NCBI GenBank assembly: GCA_937996795.1
Contig: CALKUH010000022.1
Span: forward strand, 178,587-242,586
Length of the DNA: 64,000 nucleotides
Reading direction: 5' to 3'
Source of the DNA: an uncultured Verrucomicrobiota bacterium
GTDB lineage: Bacteria; Verrucomicrobiota; Kiritimatiellia; CAIVKH01
Shown here: piece by piece, positions 18,901 through 26,702 of the stretch
How the letters are laid out: each line of letters begins with the position of its first letter
Position numbering within the stretch: position 1 is the first letter of the stretch
Notes under the pieces: model-generated
Seen by the model: the letters and a program-made list of their open reading frames with translations, nothing else
What the model was told of the DNA's origin: nothing
Databases searched by the model: none
Made by a program: the position numbers and the translations under genes

Positions 18901-19276
18901 CGACGAGACCGCCGCCGTCCTGCCCGCCGGCTTCGTGGAGGACGAGACCCTGCGCATCCGGCTCTACCGGGAAATCGCGTCCGCCTCGTCGCTGGACGAA
19001 CTCGACCACGTCCAGCGCGACATCGCGGACCGCTACGGGCGGCTGCCCGCCGCCGTCGAACGCCTGCTCATGCTTGCGCGCCTGCGCGTCGCGGCCTCGC
19101 TGCGGGGGCTCAAACGCGTCGAGGTGGAGGAGGACAAGGCGATGCTCTCGTTCGGCGGCGACCGCTATTTCATGCCCGGCGGACGCTTCCCGCGCTTGCG
19201 CGCCGGCTCCGCATCGGCGAAGTTGGAGGAGCTCATGAAACTGGTCAAAGCCTCCTCCCGAAAGCACGCCGGATGA
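15998..19276 (+). CDS. mfd: Transcription-repair coupling factor
   Basis: A 1092-aa DNA translocase that displaces RNA polymerase stalled at lesions and recruits UvrA. The UvrB-like N-terminal modules span about residues 1-350. The RNAP-interaction (CarD-like) domain starts near residue 436 (GDFVVHVDHGIGKYLGLYE). The helicase core has Walker A GDVGYGKTE (about 583), DEEQRFGV (about 684) and the motif VI region RGRVGR. The C-terminal TRCF domain follows from about residue 960. The ATG at 15998 is preferred over an upstream TTG because the conserved sequence starts there. The stop overlaps the next start (ATGA). Confidence 0.96.
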   Translation: MEFPLSERDAKSWADFFRQGGTFCAWTPPGSSAAWLAWSLWTRFQRPLIWITDGPRTLDRVHRDLQTLGGPHAAQLAYYPAWEALPGHGAPPHADLLGDRFATLRALASATPPPIIATCVQALMQRTLPPDLLRRHLTTLAVGQDVQLDALLQQLEANGFSFAPEVTQKGQASSRGGILDLWPAISDWPVRVELFGNTIESLRAFDPADQKSRHRLDELALAPAREATELLSATFLEHLPAGAVLVWHERESIAHHAALYDEVIREAGAGAVTLDFAGLQVAAAAHPRVDLVAAETAPGEARALDIAPFEGAPDLGGGALPPDQVERERQRVVAALNEHARAGGAVRLHFSTRGARERFAETFGKLLEPAGAFTLLDGGLSEGFLLPTERLLVLGEEDFYGHRKEARGRYDPHAKRRGPRGHAGNRIAVWTDLQPGDFVVHVDHGIGKYLGLYEIEFAGKQQEVLTIEYAEKAKLYLPVSQTHLLSRYAGAGKTRPELHALGGKRWSKEKEAAQKAVQDLAAQLLETQARRDALPGHAFGEDTPWQLEFEASFPYQETVDQERAIHDVKRDLAAPRPMDRLVCGDVGYGKTEVAMRAAFKAVMGGKQVALVVPTTILAQQHFDTFTARMAAYPVRLEMLTRFQDRRQQADIVRRANDGAVDIVIGTHRLLQGDLVFKDLGLVIVDEEQRFGVAHKEHFKRAHTMVDMLTLTATPIPRTLYLSLTGAKDLSTIETPPQERLPVETIVTDLSDETVREAILRELNREGQVFYLHNRVHSIRKVQAWLEQLVPEARIRVAHGRMAEDELADVMHAFVRGDFDVLLCTTIIESGLDIPNVNTILIERSDRFGLAALYQLRGRVGRYKRKAYAYFLLPRHGRLLDDARKRLGAIRRYSQLGAGFRLAMRDLEIRGAGNLLGAQQSGHIASVGFDLYCQLLKRTVAALKGEALPAVIDCELKLDFIDLSPMAPDDETAAVLPAGFVEDETLRIRLYREIASASSLDELDHVQRDIADRYGRLPAAVERLLMLARLRVAASLRGLKRVEVEEDKAMLSFGGDRYFMPGGRFPRLRAGSASAKLEELMKLVKASSRKHAG

Positions 19277-19806
19277 ACCTGCTCCACCTCGCACGCATCG
19301 CGCTCGCCTCGCTCGCCGCCAATGTGCTCTTCATCTGGTGGGGCCGCGAGACCTTCATGCCGCTCGCACTCGTCTGGGTCAGCGCGGTCCTGCTCGGCAT
19401 CCTGCTGCTGATCCTGGCGGCGATCCTGCACGCGTTCAACAAGGCGCGGCCCGACCCCGCCGCGCGGCTCAGCATTCGCATGTGCGTCGCGTCCGCGATC
19501 GTCTGCTTCGCGCTGCTGCCGTCGGTCCCGCTGCTCGCACGCCAGCACCGCGCCGATCTTGCCGAGGCCCGCGCGCGCGCCGAAGCGCTGCTGCCCGCGC
19601 TGCAACAGCACCTGCACACCACGGGCCTCTACCCGGACTCGCTCACCGCCGTCGCAGGCGCCGAGCCGCTGCCCTGGGTCCTGCGCGAACCCGACGCGTA
19701 CCGCGGCACCGGCACCGGCTACATCTTCCAGATCCGCTACCCCGGCAACCCCTTCACCGCCGACGTCCGCCGCCACACCGACACCCGCTGGCGCATTTCG
19801 CAGTAA
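19273..19806 (+). CDS. Membrane protein of unknown function, coupled to mfd
   Basis: The product is 177 aa. Two or three hydrophobic segments lie near residues 5-22, 27-52 and 72-90. A periplasmic tail of about 85 aa follows, with LLPALQQHLHTTGLYPDSL and GYIFQIRYPG. The tail resembles the small beta domains seen in pilin-like or DUF4845-like proteins, but the match is too weak to name. It starts four bases inside mfd, so it is translated with it. Function unknown. Confidence 0.7.
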   Translation: MNLLHLARIALASLAANVLFIWWGRETFMPLALVWVSAVLLGILLLILAAILHAFNKARPDPAARLSIRMCVASAIVCFALLPSVPLLARQHRADLAEARARAEALLPALQQHLHTTGLYPDSLTAVAGAEPLPWVLREPDAYRGTGTGYIFQIRYPGNPFTADVRRHTDTRWRISQ

Positions 19807-19811
19807 GTCGT

Positions 19812-19888
19812 CGGATTTTTAACCGCGGATTTCGCGGATTAAAAATCTGGGGTATCTGCGCCATCTGCGGTTCCATTCCGAACCACGG
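19812..19888. repeat. Intergenic repeat element (GCGGATT / ATCTGCG type)
   Basis: It runs TTTTTAACCGCGGATTTCGC, ...TATCTGCGCCATCTGCGG, CCATTCCGAA. It is the left half of the element at 844-1032 and sits between two convergent gene ends (six bases after one stop, five before the other). Confidence 0.7.
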
Positions 19889-19892
19889 TTCC

Positions 19893-21461
19893 TCAGCGAA
19901 GGGAGAGGTCGCGGAAGGCGAAGGAGAGTTCCTCGATCAAATCGCCGGCGGAGAGGCTGACCTGGCAGCGGCGCCACGCGGCAAGGTCACCGGCGCGGCC
20001 ATGGACGTACACGGCCGCACAGGCGGCGGCCAGTGGTGAAAAGCCTTGCGCAAGCAGCCCGCCGAGCACGCCGCTCAACACATCACCCGCGCCGCCCTTC
20101 GCCATCCCGGGATTGCCGGTGGCGTTGACGAACACGGACCCGTCGGGCCGCGCGACAACGGTACCCGCGCCCTTCAACACGGCGACGGCGTTGCTGCGCG
20201 CGGCGAGTTCGCGCGCGGCGGCGATCCGGTCGGCCTGCACATCGGCCACGGCGCGGCCAAGCAGCGCGGCCATCTCGCCGGGATGCGGCGTGAGGACAAC
20301 GGGAAACTTGCTGCGCGCAAAAAACTCCGGCTCGCCGTGCATCACGGACAGGGCGTCGGCATCAATGACCAGTGGGCCCGTGGCCTCGCGGACGACGGCC
20401 TCCACCAGCCGGCGCGTCGCGGGCGCGCGGGTCAGGCCGGGCCCCACGACATACGCGCGGCCCAGCGAAAAAAAGTCACGCACGGTATCCAGCGCTGCGT
20501 CGACCAGCGCGCCATGCGCGTCTTCCGGCGCGGCGGCGACCATCGTCTCCGGCGACGCCGTCGCGACGATCGCGCGCAGGGAACGTGGCACGATGGCGCT
20601 GACCAGCCCGACGCCCGACCGGTGCGCCGCGCGCGCGGCCAGCGTCACCGCGCCGGTGAAGGCGCCGCCGCCGCCGATGATGACAACGTGGCCGTAGTCG
20701 CCCTTGTGCGTGTTGCGCGGACGGCGCGGGAACAGCGGCTGCAATTCCGTGAGGTAGATCATCTCCTTGTCGTCACCCTCGGCGTCCGCCACCGCGTCCG
20801 CGGGCAGGCCGATGTCCACGACCTCGATCGCGCCGACGTAATCAATCGCCGCGGGCGCGACGAGGCCGAGCTTCGGCAGCCCCATCGTCGCGGTCACGTC
20901 CGCGGCGACGATGTCGCCCTCCGGCACGCCGGTGTCGGCGTTGAGCCCCGACGGGATGTCGATGGACACGACCAGCGCCTCATTCGCCTGTGAGCGGATG
21001 TACTGGATCGCGCCCGCCACCGGCCCGCGCGCGGGCCCGGTGATGCCGGTGCCGAGCACGCCGTCCACGATGATCTCCGCCGCGAGCGGCTGGCGGATCG
21101 CGGCCTGCCAGTCCTCCATCGTCGGCAGCTGCTCGACGCGGATCTTCGCCGGCTTCAGCTTGCTCAGGTACAGCGCGGCGTCGCCGGTCACCTGCGCAAG
21201 CGAGCCCGCGAGCCAGACCTCGACGCCGAAGCCCATGTCCTTCAGGTAGCGCGCCGCGACGAACGCATCGCCGCCATTGTTTCCGCGTCCGGCGATAAGA
21301 TGGACGAAGGCGTGCTGGAAGCCGGAGGTTTCCGCGAGGCGGCGCACGGCGTTGGCCACGCCGAAGCCGGCGCGATCCATCAGCGTCTCGCCCTTGATCC
21401 CGAACTCCTCCGTCGCGCGGCGGTCCAGCTCGCGCATCGTCTGTGCGGTGACAATTTTCAT
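19893..21461 (-). CDS. nnr: Bifunctional NAD(P)H-hydrate epimerase / ADP-dependent dehydratase
   Basis: A 522-aa YjeF-type fusion that repairs hydrated NADH and NADPH. The epimerase domain (about 1-215) has the start MKIVTAQTMRELDRRA, GRGNNGGDAFVAARYL and VDGVLGTGITG. The dehydratase domain (about 235-515, ribokinase-like) has HKGDYGHVVIIGGGGAFTGA, VLTPHPGEMAALLG, VLKGAGTVVA and the catalytic GMAKGGAGDVLSG. The length and domain order are standard. It is convergent with the mfd operon. Confidence 0.96.
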   Translation of the reverse strand: MKIVTAQTMRELDRRATEEFGIKGETLMDRAGFGVANAVRRLAETSGFQHAFVHLIAGRGNNGGDAFVAARYLKDMGFGVEVWLAGSLAQVTGDAALYLSKLKPAKIRVEQLPTMEDWQAAIRQPLAAEIIVDGVLGTGITGPARGPVAGAIQYIRSQANEALVVSIDIPSGLNADTGVPEGDIVAADVTATMGLPKLGLVAPAAIDYVGAIEVVDIGLPADAVADAEGDDKEMIYLTELQPLFPRRPRNTHKGDYGHVVIIGGGGAFTGAVTLAARAAHRSGVGLVSAIVPRSLRAIVATASPETMVAAAPEDAHGALVDAALDTVRDFFSLGRAYVVGPGLTRAPATRRLVEAVVREATGPLVIDADALSVMHGEPEFFARSKFPVVLTPHPGEMAALLGRAVADVQADRIAAARELAARSNAVAVLKGAGTVVARPDGSVFVNATGNPGMAKGGAGDVLSGVLGGLLAQGFSPLAAACAAVYVHGRAGDLAAWRRCQVSLSAGDLIEELSFAFRDLSLR

Positions 21462-21530
21462 GCGGTGGCGTTTTCTAGCAAAAGCCGCGGGCAGGCGCGA
21501 TTCCGATTTGAGGAGGAGGGCCCCTCCGCC

Positions 21531-24065
21531 TCACACCTCCAGCCGGCGCAACTGCTCAAGGGGTGGCTCGCGGGTGCCGCGCGCGCCGGAGAATCCGATG
21601 AGCGCGGTAAGGGCGGTCAGGGCCAGCAGGCCGAGCGCGACGGGAAGGAGATCTATCAGCGGCTCGGTCTTCATCAGGTGCCGCGCGACGAGACTCCCCG
21701 CGCCGATCCCCAGCGCCGCGCCGGAGAGCCCGCCGAGCAGGCCCAGCGCGGCGTGTTCCACGGTCGCCATGATGACCAGATGGCGGCGCGTCGCGCCCAG
21801 CGTGCGCAGCAACATGTGTTCGCGCGCGCGCTGTTCGCGGTTCGCGCGAACGGCGCCGGCGACAACCAGCAGCCCCGCGGCCAGCGCGAAGCCCGCGGCC
21901 CCGCGCACGGCGTCGCCGATCCGCCCGAGGATCGTGTTGACGGAGGAGAGCACGAGGGCGAGGTCGATCACCGATACGTTGGACAGCGACTCCGCCACGG
22001 CGCGCTGGAGCGCGACGGCCTGATCGGGGGCGGGCGCGCGCGTGAAGAGGGCGAGCGATTGCGGCGCCGCTTCAAGCACGCCCTCGGGGAACACGACGTA
22101 GAAATTCGGCTTCATGCTGCGCCAGTCGACTTCGCGCAGGCTCGCGATGCGCGTGCGCAACGGCAGGCCCTGCACGTCCCAGACAATCTCGTCATCCAGC
22201 TTGAGTTGCAGGGTCTCCGCGATGCTCTCCTCCATCGAGATCGGAATCGGCGCGCCGGGCGGATGTACCGCGGGATTCCACCGGGGCACCCACGCGCCGG
22301 CGAGCAGCTTTTCCGTCGGGAAGAATTCCGCGCGGTACGTGCTGCGATATTCGCGGCGCAGCGCCCAGTCGGGAATCACCGTCCCGCCGGCGGCGACCTC
22401 CCGCCCGTTCAACGTTTGCAATCGCATGGTCACAATCGGGACATCGTTCAACACCGGCAGGCCGAGCGCGCGCACGACGCCGGCGGCCTGTTCGCGCTGG
22501 TCGGTCTGGATGTCCACCAGCACCAGCGACGGCTGGTCGGGCGCGCGGTAGGCGGAGAGCTGGGCGCGCAGCGATTTTTCCGCGACGTGCAGCGTCGTCA
22601 GCAGGAACGCGCCGAGTCCGATGGCGGCGAGCATCATCGTGGTCTGGTTGTTCGGCCGGTACAACCCGGCGATGCCGTGCCGCAGCGGGAGCCACGGCGT
22701 GCGCGCGGCGACCCCCCGCGCGAGCGCGCGCAGCAGGCGCGCAGCCAGGGCGAGCACGCCGAAGGCGACGGCCAGCCCTGCGGCGAGGCCGGCGCCGTGG
22801 GTCCATCGCGCGGACTGGTACATCGCGAAGCCGGTCGCGGCGAGCGCGAGCGCGGCGGCCACGAGCAGCCGGAGCGGATCGCGCCGCATCGGCGGCGTGT
22901 CGGTTGAGAAACGCGCCAGCGCATGCGCGGGCGAGACGCGTCGCACGGCGAGCAGCGGCAGCGCGGCGAAGCCGACGCTGAAGACGACGCCCGCCAGCAG
23001 GCCGAGGGCCGCGGCGCCAGGATCGAGCCGCGCAGCGACCTCCGCCGCAAGGAACGTCCGCATCCATCCGCCGACCAGCGGCAACACGAGCGCGGCGAGC
23101 GCCATCCCGCCCGCCGCGCCGGCCACGGCCAGCGCCAGCACCTGCAGGAGGAAGACGCCCGCGCCAAACGAGCCCGGCGCGCCGAGGCAACGCAGCATCG
23201 CAACCACCGGCAGGCGCCGCGTCACATACACATGCACCGCGCCCGCGACGCCCACGCAGCCGAGCAGCAACCCCACGAACCCGACGAGGCCGAGATAGCG
23301 CGCGAACTGGTCCACGCTTCCGAGCAGCGCGCGCTTCCGCGTCTCCGCCGTCTCCACCTGCAACCGCTCGTCCGCAAGCTCGCGCTGGATGCGCTCGCTC
23401 CACTCGGCGACGGACACGCCCGCCGGCAATTGGAAATAGCGCCGGTACGACACAACACTGCCCGGCTGCACCAACCCCGTCTCCGGGACGAAGCGAAGCG
23501 GAATGTACACGCGCGGCGCGATAAACGCCTCCGACGGCGACTCGCCCGGTGCGCGCAGCAGGCGGCCCGCGATGATAAATTCGCGCGAGCCCAGCCGGAT
23601 GCGGTCGCCCACCTCCGCGCCGGCCTGGATCAGTGCGTTCTCCTCGACAAGCGCGAAGGCGTCCGACTGGAAGCGGCCCGCGGCTTCCGGCGGCACCGTA
23701 TCGAGCGTGCCATAAAACGGAAACGCGCCGTCGAGCGCGCGGACCTGCACGAAACGCCCCTTGTCCTGCGCCGGAAACCACGCCATCGTCCGGAACATCT
23801 GCTCGTCCGCCGACGCGCCGGGGATGGCGCGCAGATACGTTTCCGCGCCGTCGCTGAGCGCGCGCCGCGCGCGCACCGAAAGATCCGCCCCCAGCAACGT
23901 GCGCGCCTGGGCATCGAGCGCCCCGGCCATGCTGTCGCGGAACGACGTCACGGCCACCATCGCGCCGATCCCCAGCGCCAGGGCCAGCGCGTAGAGGCGG
24001 AACCCCATCGGCTGCGCCCGCAGGTCGCGGATCGCCATCCATACCATGGTGCGAAGCTGTTTCAT
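21531..24065 (-). CDS. FtsX/YbbP-like ABC transporter permease
   Basis: An 844-aa inner-membrane permease. It has an N-terminal span (about residues 22-42) and a large periplasmic region, then spans near 255-280, 305-335, 350-380, 400-420 and 425-445. A second FtsX half follows, with spans near 485-500 and four helices at the C-terminus (about 720-835). This duplicated layout matches E. coli YbbP. With the ATPase encoded next to it, it should form a type VII (MacB/Lol-like) mechanotransmission complex acting on lipids, lipoproteins or peptides at the outer face of the inner membrane. Confidence 0.9.
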   Translation of the reverse strand: MKQLRTMVWMAIRDLRAQPMGFRLYALALALGIGAMVAVTSFRDSMAGALDAQARTLLGADLSVRARRALSDGAETYLRAIPGASADEQMFRTMAWFPAQDKGRFVQVRALDGAFPFYGTLDTVPPEAAGRFQSDAFALVEENALIQAGAEVGDRIRLGSREFIIAGRLLRAPGESPSEAFIAPRVYIPLRFVPETGLVQPGSVVSYRRYFQLPAGVSVAEWSERIQRELADERLQVETAETRKRALLGSVDQFARYLGLVGFVGLLLGCVGVAGAVHVYVTRRLPVVAMLRCLGAPGSFGAGVFLLQVLALAVAGAAGGMALAALVLPLVGGWMRTFLAAEVAARLDPGAAALGLLAGVVFSVGFAALPLLAVRRVSPAHALARFSTDTPPMRRDPLRLLVAAALALAATGFAMYQSARWTHGAGLAAGLAVAFGVLALAARLLRALARGVAARTPWLPLRHGIAGLYRPNNQTTMMLAAIGLGAFLLTTLHVAEKSLRAQLSAYRAPDQPSLVLVDIQTDQREQAAGVVRALGLPVLNDVPIVTMRLQTLNGREVAAGGTVIPDWALRREYRSTYRAEFFPTEKLLAGAWVPRWNPAVHPPGAPIPISMEESIAETLQLKLDDEIVWDVQGLPLRTRIASLREVDWRSMKPNFYVVFPEGVLEAAPQSLALFTRAPAPDQAVALQRAVAESLSNVSVIDLALVLSSVNTILGRIGDAVRGAAGFALAAGLLVVAGAVRANREQRAREHMLLRTLGATRRHLVIMATVEHAALGLLGGLSGAALGIGAGSLVARHLMKTEPLIDLLPVALGLLALTALTALIGFSGARGTREPPLEQLRRLEV

Positions 24066-24073
24066 GGCCGGTT

Positions 24074-24132
24074 TCGTCGTCGTGGTCGTCCTCGTCCTCA
24101 GGTTTCGAGGACGGGGACGAGGAGGAGGACGA
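24074..24132. repeat. GAC/GTC-rich hairpin between the permease and ATPase genes
   Basis: The left arm TCGTGGTCGTCCTCGTCCTC and the right arm GAGGACGGGGACGAGGAGGA pair around AGGTTTC. It fills the gap between the ATPase stop (24133) and the permease start (24065). Similar one-armed units lie at about 10175-10215 and 35935-35960. Confidence 0.7.
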
Positions 24133-24816
24133 TTACGATGGGGACCCCTCCACCCGACCCCCGCGCAGGCGCACCTGCATGGTGCAGCGCCGCGCGATTT
24201 CGGGGTCGTGGGTCACGAGGATGAGCGTGGTGCCGGCCTGCGCGTTCAGGCCGAACAGCAGTTCGATGATGCGCCCGCCCGTGCCCGCGTCGAGGTTGCC
24301 CGTCGGTTCGTCGGCGAAGAGAATGCGGGGCTCGCCGGCGAATGCGCGCGCGATGGCGACGCGCTGCTGCTCGCCGCCGGACAGGCGGGCGGGGTGATGA
24401 TCCAGGCGCTCGCCAAGCCCCACGCGCTCCAGCCACGCGCGCGCCGTGCCCGCGGCGCCGGGATGTCCGCGCAGTTCCAGCGGAAGCATGACATTCTCCA
24501 GCGCCGTCAGCGTGGGCACGAGGTGGAACGACTGGAACACGAACCCGGTGTGGTCGAGCCGCATCCGCGCGCGCCCCTCCTCGTCGAGTTCCGCCAGCGC
24601 CCGCCCCAGCAATTCGACGCGGCCCGTCGTGGGCGCATCAAGGCCGGCACACAGGCCCAGCAGCGTCGTTTTCCCGCTGCCCGACGGACCGACCAGCGCA
24701 CAGGACGTGCCGGCGCGCACCTCGAGGTTCACGCCCTCCAGCACATCCAGCGAGCGGCCATCCACCGCAAACGTCTTGCCCACATTCGTCGCGCGCAACA
24801 CCACATCCGTTGTCAT
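24133..24816 (-). CDS. ABC transporter ATP-binding protein (YbbA/LolD-like)
   Basis: A 227-aa ATPase from the ATG at 24816 (an upstream in-frame start at 24852 is less likely). Walker A is GPSGSGKTT, followed by the Q-loop region GFVFQSF, signature LSGGEQQRVAIARAF, Walker B ILFADEPTGNLD and H-loop LVTHD. The residues after Walker B are those of the LolD/MacB/YbbA clade. It works with the permease at 21531-24065. The pair is divergent from a TesA-like esterase, the same arrangement as tesA-ybbA-ybbP in E. coli. Confidence 0.94.
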   Translation of the reverse strand: MTTDVVLRATNVGKTFAVDGRSLDVLEGVNLEVRAGTSCALVGPSGSGKTTLLGLCAGLDAPTTGRVELLGRALAELDEEGRARMRLDHTGFVFQSFHLVPTLTALENVMLPLELRGHPGAAGTARAWLERVGLGERLDHHPARLSGGEQQRVAIARAFAGEPRILFADEPTGNLDAGTGGRIIELLFGLNAQAGTTLILVTHDPEIARRCTMQVRLRGGRVEGSPS

Positions 24817-24904
24817 GGCGACTACTCTACGACAAATCCGCCGCGCTTCCATGCCCGCGCTTTCGTTCTTTCCATTTCAACCGATTCCTGTTTTCCGTGG
24901 AGGC

Positions 24905-25522
24905 ATGCTTATCCGGATGTTTCTGCTCCTCGTCCTCGCGGCCGGCGCCCGCGCGGAATCGCCGCCCAGGACCATCGTCTGCCTCGGCGACAGCCTCACG
25001 GCGGGCTACGGCCTCAGCGTGAACGAGGCCTGGCCCGCCCTGCTGCAAAGCATGATCGTCGAGGCGGGCCTGTCGGCGGATGTGGTGAATGCGGGCGTCA
25101 GCGGCGACACCACCGCCGGCGGCCTGCGCCGCATGGACTGGGTCATGCAGCCGAATGTCTCCGTCGTCATCCTCGCCCTCGGCGCGAACGACGGCTTGCG
25201 CGGGCTCGCGACGGGCGAACTCGAACGGAACCTGCAGGGCATCATCGACCGCGCGCGCGCCGCGAACCCCGACGCACGCATCCTCATCGCCGGCATGCGC
25301 GCTCCGCCCAACATGGGCGCGGAGTATGTGGAGAAGTTCGACGCGGTGTTCCCGCGTGTCGCGGAGAAAAACGGCGCCACGCTCTGGCCGTTCATGCTCG
25401 AGGGCGTCGGTGGCATCCCGGAACTGAACCTCGAGGACGGCATCCACCCCAACGCCGAGGGCCAGCGCCGCATCGCGGACATGGCGTGGAAACACCTGCG
25501 TCCGCTGCTGGAAGCGCCCTAG
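24905..25522 (+). CDS. tesA: Periplasmic SGNH/GDSL esterase (TesA/arylesterase-like)
   Basis: The product is about 205 aa. A signal peptide (hydrophobic run MFLLLVLAAGARA) is followed by the four SGNH blocks: GDSLTAGYG (catalytic Ser), GVSGDTTAGG (oxyanion Gly), GAND (Asn) and DGIHPNAEGQ (Asp and His). Family members hydrolyse acyl-CoA, lysophospholipid or aryl esters in the periplasm. The ATG at 24905 lies very close to a GGAGG site (24899-24903); the next ATG at 24917 would give 13-base spacing, so the exact start is unsure. It is divergent from the ybbA-like gene. Confidence 0.92.
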   Translation: MLIRMFLLLVLAAGARAESPPRTIVCLGDSLTAGYGLSVNEAWPALLQSMIVEAGLSADVVNAGVSGDTTAGGLRRMDWVMQPNVSVVILALGANDGLRGLATGELERNLQGIIDRARAANPDARILIAGMRAPPNMGAEYVEKFDAVFPRVAEKNGATLWPFMLEGVGGIPELNLEDGIHPNAEGQRRIADMAWKHLRPLLEAP

Positions 25523-25538
25523 GCCGGGGCGGCGCGAT

Positions 25539-26108
25539 TCAGGCCCCCACCGCCCGCAACAACCTCCGGACCGTCGTCACCGGCAACCCCACGACGTTGT
25601 CATACGGCCCGTCGCATGACGCCACAAATCCAGCCGCGCCACCCTGGATCGCGTAGGCGCCGGCCTTGTCCATCGGCTCACCCGTCGCGACATATGCCGC
25701 AATCTCCGCATCGTCCAGCGCGCGGAACGTCACCTGCGTCCGGACCGCGTCCGCCGCCTCGCGGAACCCGCCATCGACCGGGCGCCACACGCAGACCCCC
25801 GTGATGACCTCGTGCGCGCGGCCCGACAGGCGGCGCAGCATCTCCGCCGCATGCGCCGCATCGGCGGGCTTTTCGAGGATGTGGTCGTCCAACACCACGA
25901 TCGTGTCCGCGGCCAGGATCACCGACGCCGGATGCCGCTCCGCCACCGCGCGCGCCTTTTCCGCCGCGTTGCGCAGCGCATACGACGCCGGCTTTTCGCG
26001 CGGCCACGGCTGCTCCTCCAGCCCCGACACCACGACCGTAAACGGGCGGCCCAACGCGCCCAGAAGTTCTCGCCGCCGCGGGGACGCACTCGCTAGGATC
26101 AATTGCAT
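25539..26108 (-). CDS. maf: Maf-like nucleoside-triphosphate pyrophosphatase
   Basis: A 189-aa Maf/HAM1-fold protein. It shows the opening LILASASPRRRELL, VILAADTIVVLDD, EVITGVCV, and DKAGAYAIQGGAAGFV with the conserved Lys, plus GLPVTTVRRLL near the end. Maf proteins hydrolyse dTTP/UTP and modified nucleotides to keep them out of nucleic acids. The ATG at 26108 marks the true start; the frame is open further upstream but is then antisense to the ORF6N gene. It is convergent with the esterase, with 16 bp between the genes. Confidence 0.95.
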   Translation of the reverse strand: MQLILASASPRRRELLGALGRPFTVVVSGLEEQPWPREKPASYALRNAAEKARAVAERHPASVILAADTIVVLDDHILEKPADAAHAAEMLRRLSGRAHEVITGVCVWRPVDGGFREAADAVRTQVTFRALDDAEIAAYVATGEPMDKAGAYAIQGGAAGFVASCDGPYDNVVGLPVTTVRRLLRAVGA

Positions 26109-26149
26109 GGTGCGGATGCGTAGCACGCCACGGCACGAGAAGCAACATG

Positions 26150-26176
26150 GAGGTGGTCGCACATTGCGACCACCTC
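26150..26176. promoter_or_regulatory. Perfect 12-bp-arm palindrome upstream of the ORF6N gene
   Basis: GAGGTGGTCGCA, loop CAT, TGCGACCACCTC, ending 13 bases before the ORF6N start codon. Read as protein it spells VVAHCDHLA, which closely matches the VVTTCDHLR encoded by the palindrome inside the gene. It could be an operator, an mRNA hairpin over the leader, or a remnant of another ORF6N copy. Confidence 0.6.
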
Positions 26177-26189
26177 GCGAGGAAACGCG

Positions 26190-26702
26190 ATGAGTCATGC
26201 GGAATTGCCCATTCCCGTCGAACGCATTGAGCGGGGCATCTTTGTCCTGCGCGGAATGCGCGTCATGCTGGACACCGATTTGGCGGAACTGTATGGCGTA
26301 CCGACCAAAGCGCTGAACCAGGCGGTGAAGCGCAACGCCGAGCGGTTCCCCGCCGATTTCATGTTCCAGCTCACGGAGCCGGAGAAGCAGCAGGTGGTCA
26401 CAACCTGTGACCACCTCCGCAAATTGAAGTTCTCCCCCACCCTGCCCTACGCCTTCACCGAACATGGGGCGGTGATGCTGGCCTCGGTCCTGAACAGTCC
26501 CACGGCCGTCCAGGCCAGCCTCCACGTCGTGCGCGCATTCGTGCGGTTGCGCCAGCTGCTCGCCTCCCACGCGGAACTCGCCAAGCGCGTCGAGGCGCTG
26601 GAAAAGAAATACGACCGCCGCTTCCGCGTCGTCTTCGAGGCGGTGAAACAGTTGATGGCGCCGGACCGGAAGAAACCGCCCCGCAAGATGGGGTTTGAGT
26701 GA
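26190..26702 (+). CDS. ORF6N-domain protein (KilA-N/antirepressor-related)
   Basis: The product is 170 aa. The ORF6N domain covers about residues 10-120: GIFVLRGMRVMLDTDLAELY, the helix VKRNAERFPADFMFQL, then LPYAFTEHGAVMLASVLNS and VVRAFVRLRQ. A short coiled coil follows (HAELAKRVEALEKKY) with a basic tail. The domain is found in phage antirepressors and in many chromosomal genes of unknown role, and it probably binds DNA. No other phage gene is near. The stop overlaps the GTG of the next gene by three bases. The coding sequence contains a palindrome related to one just upstream. Confidence 0.88.
   Translation: MSHAELPIPVERIERGIFVLRGMRVMLDTDLAELYGVPTKALNQAVKRNAERFPADFMFQLTEPEKQQVVTTCDHLRKLKFSPTLPYAFTEHGAVMLASVLNSPTAVQASLHVVRAFVRLRQLLASHAELAKRVEALEKKYDRRFRVVFEAVKQLMAPDRKKPPRKMGFE
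26392..26416. repeat. Palindrome inside the ORF6N gene
   Basis: AGGTGGTCACA, loop ACC, TGTGACCACCT (11-bp arms, 3-base loop) encodes part of QVVTTCDHLR. It differs from the upstream palindrome by compensating changes: the third-from-loop pair is G/C upstream and A/T here, so pairing is kept. Confidence 0.6.

Noticed and set aside
16631..19294. An 887-codon open frame antisense to mfd
   Set aside because: Long antisense frames are expected at this GC content; it has no family match and Arg/Ala/Gly-rich composition.
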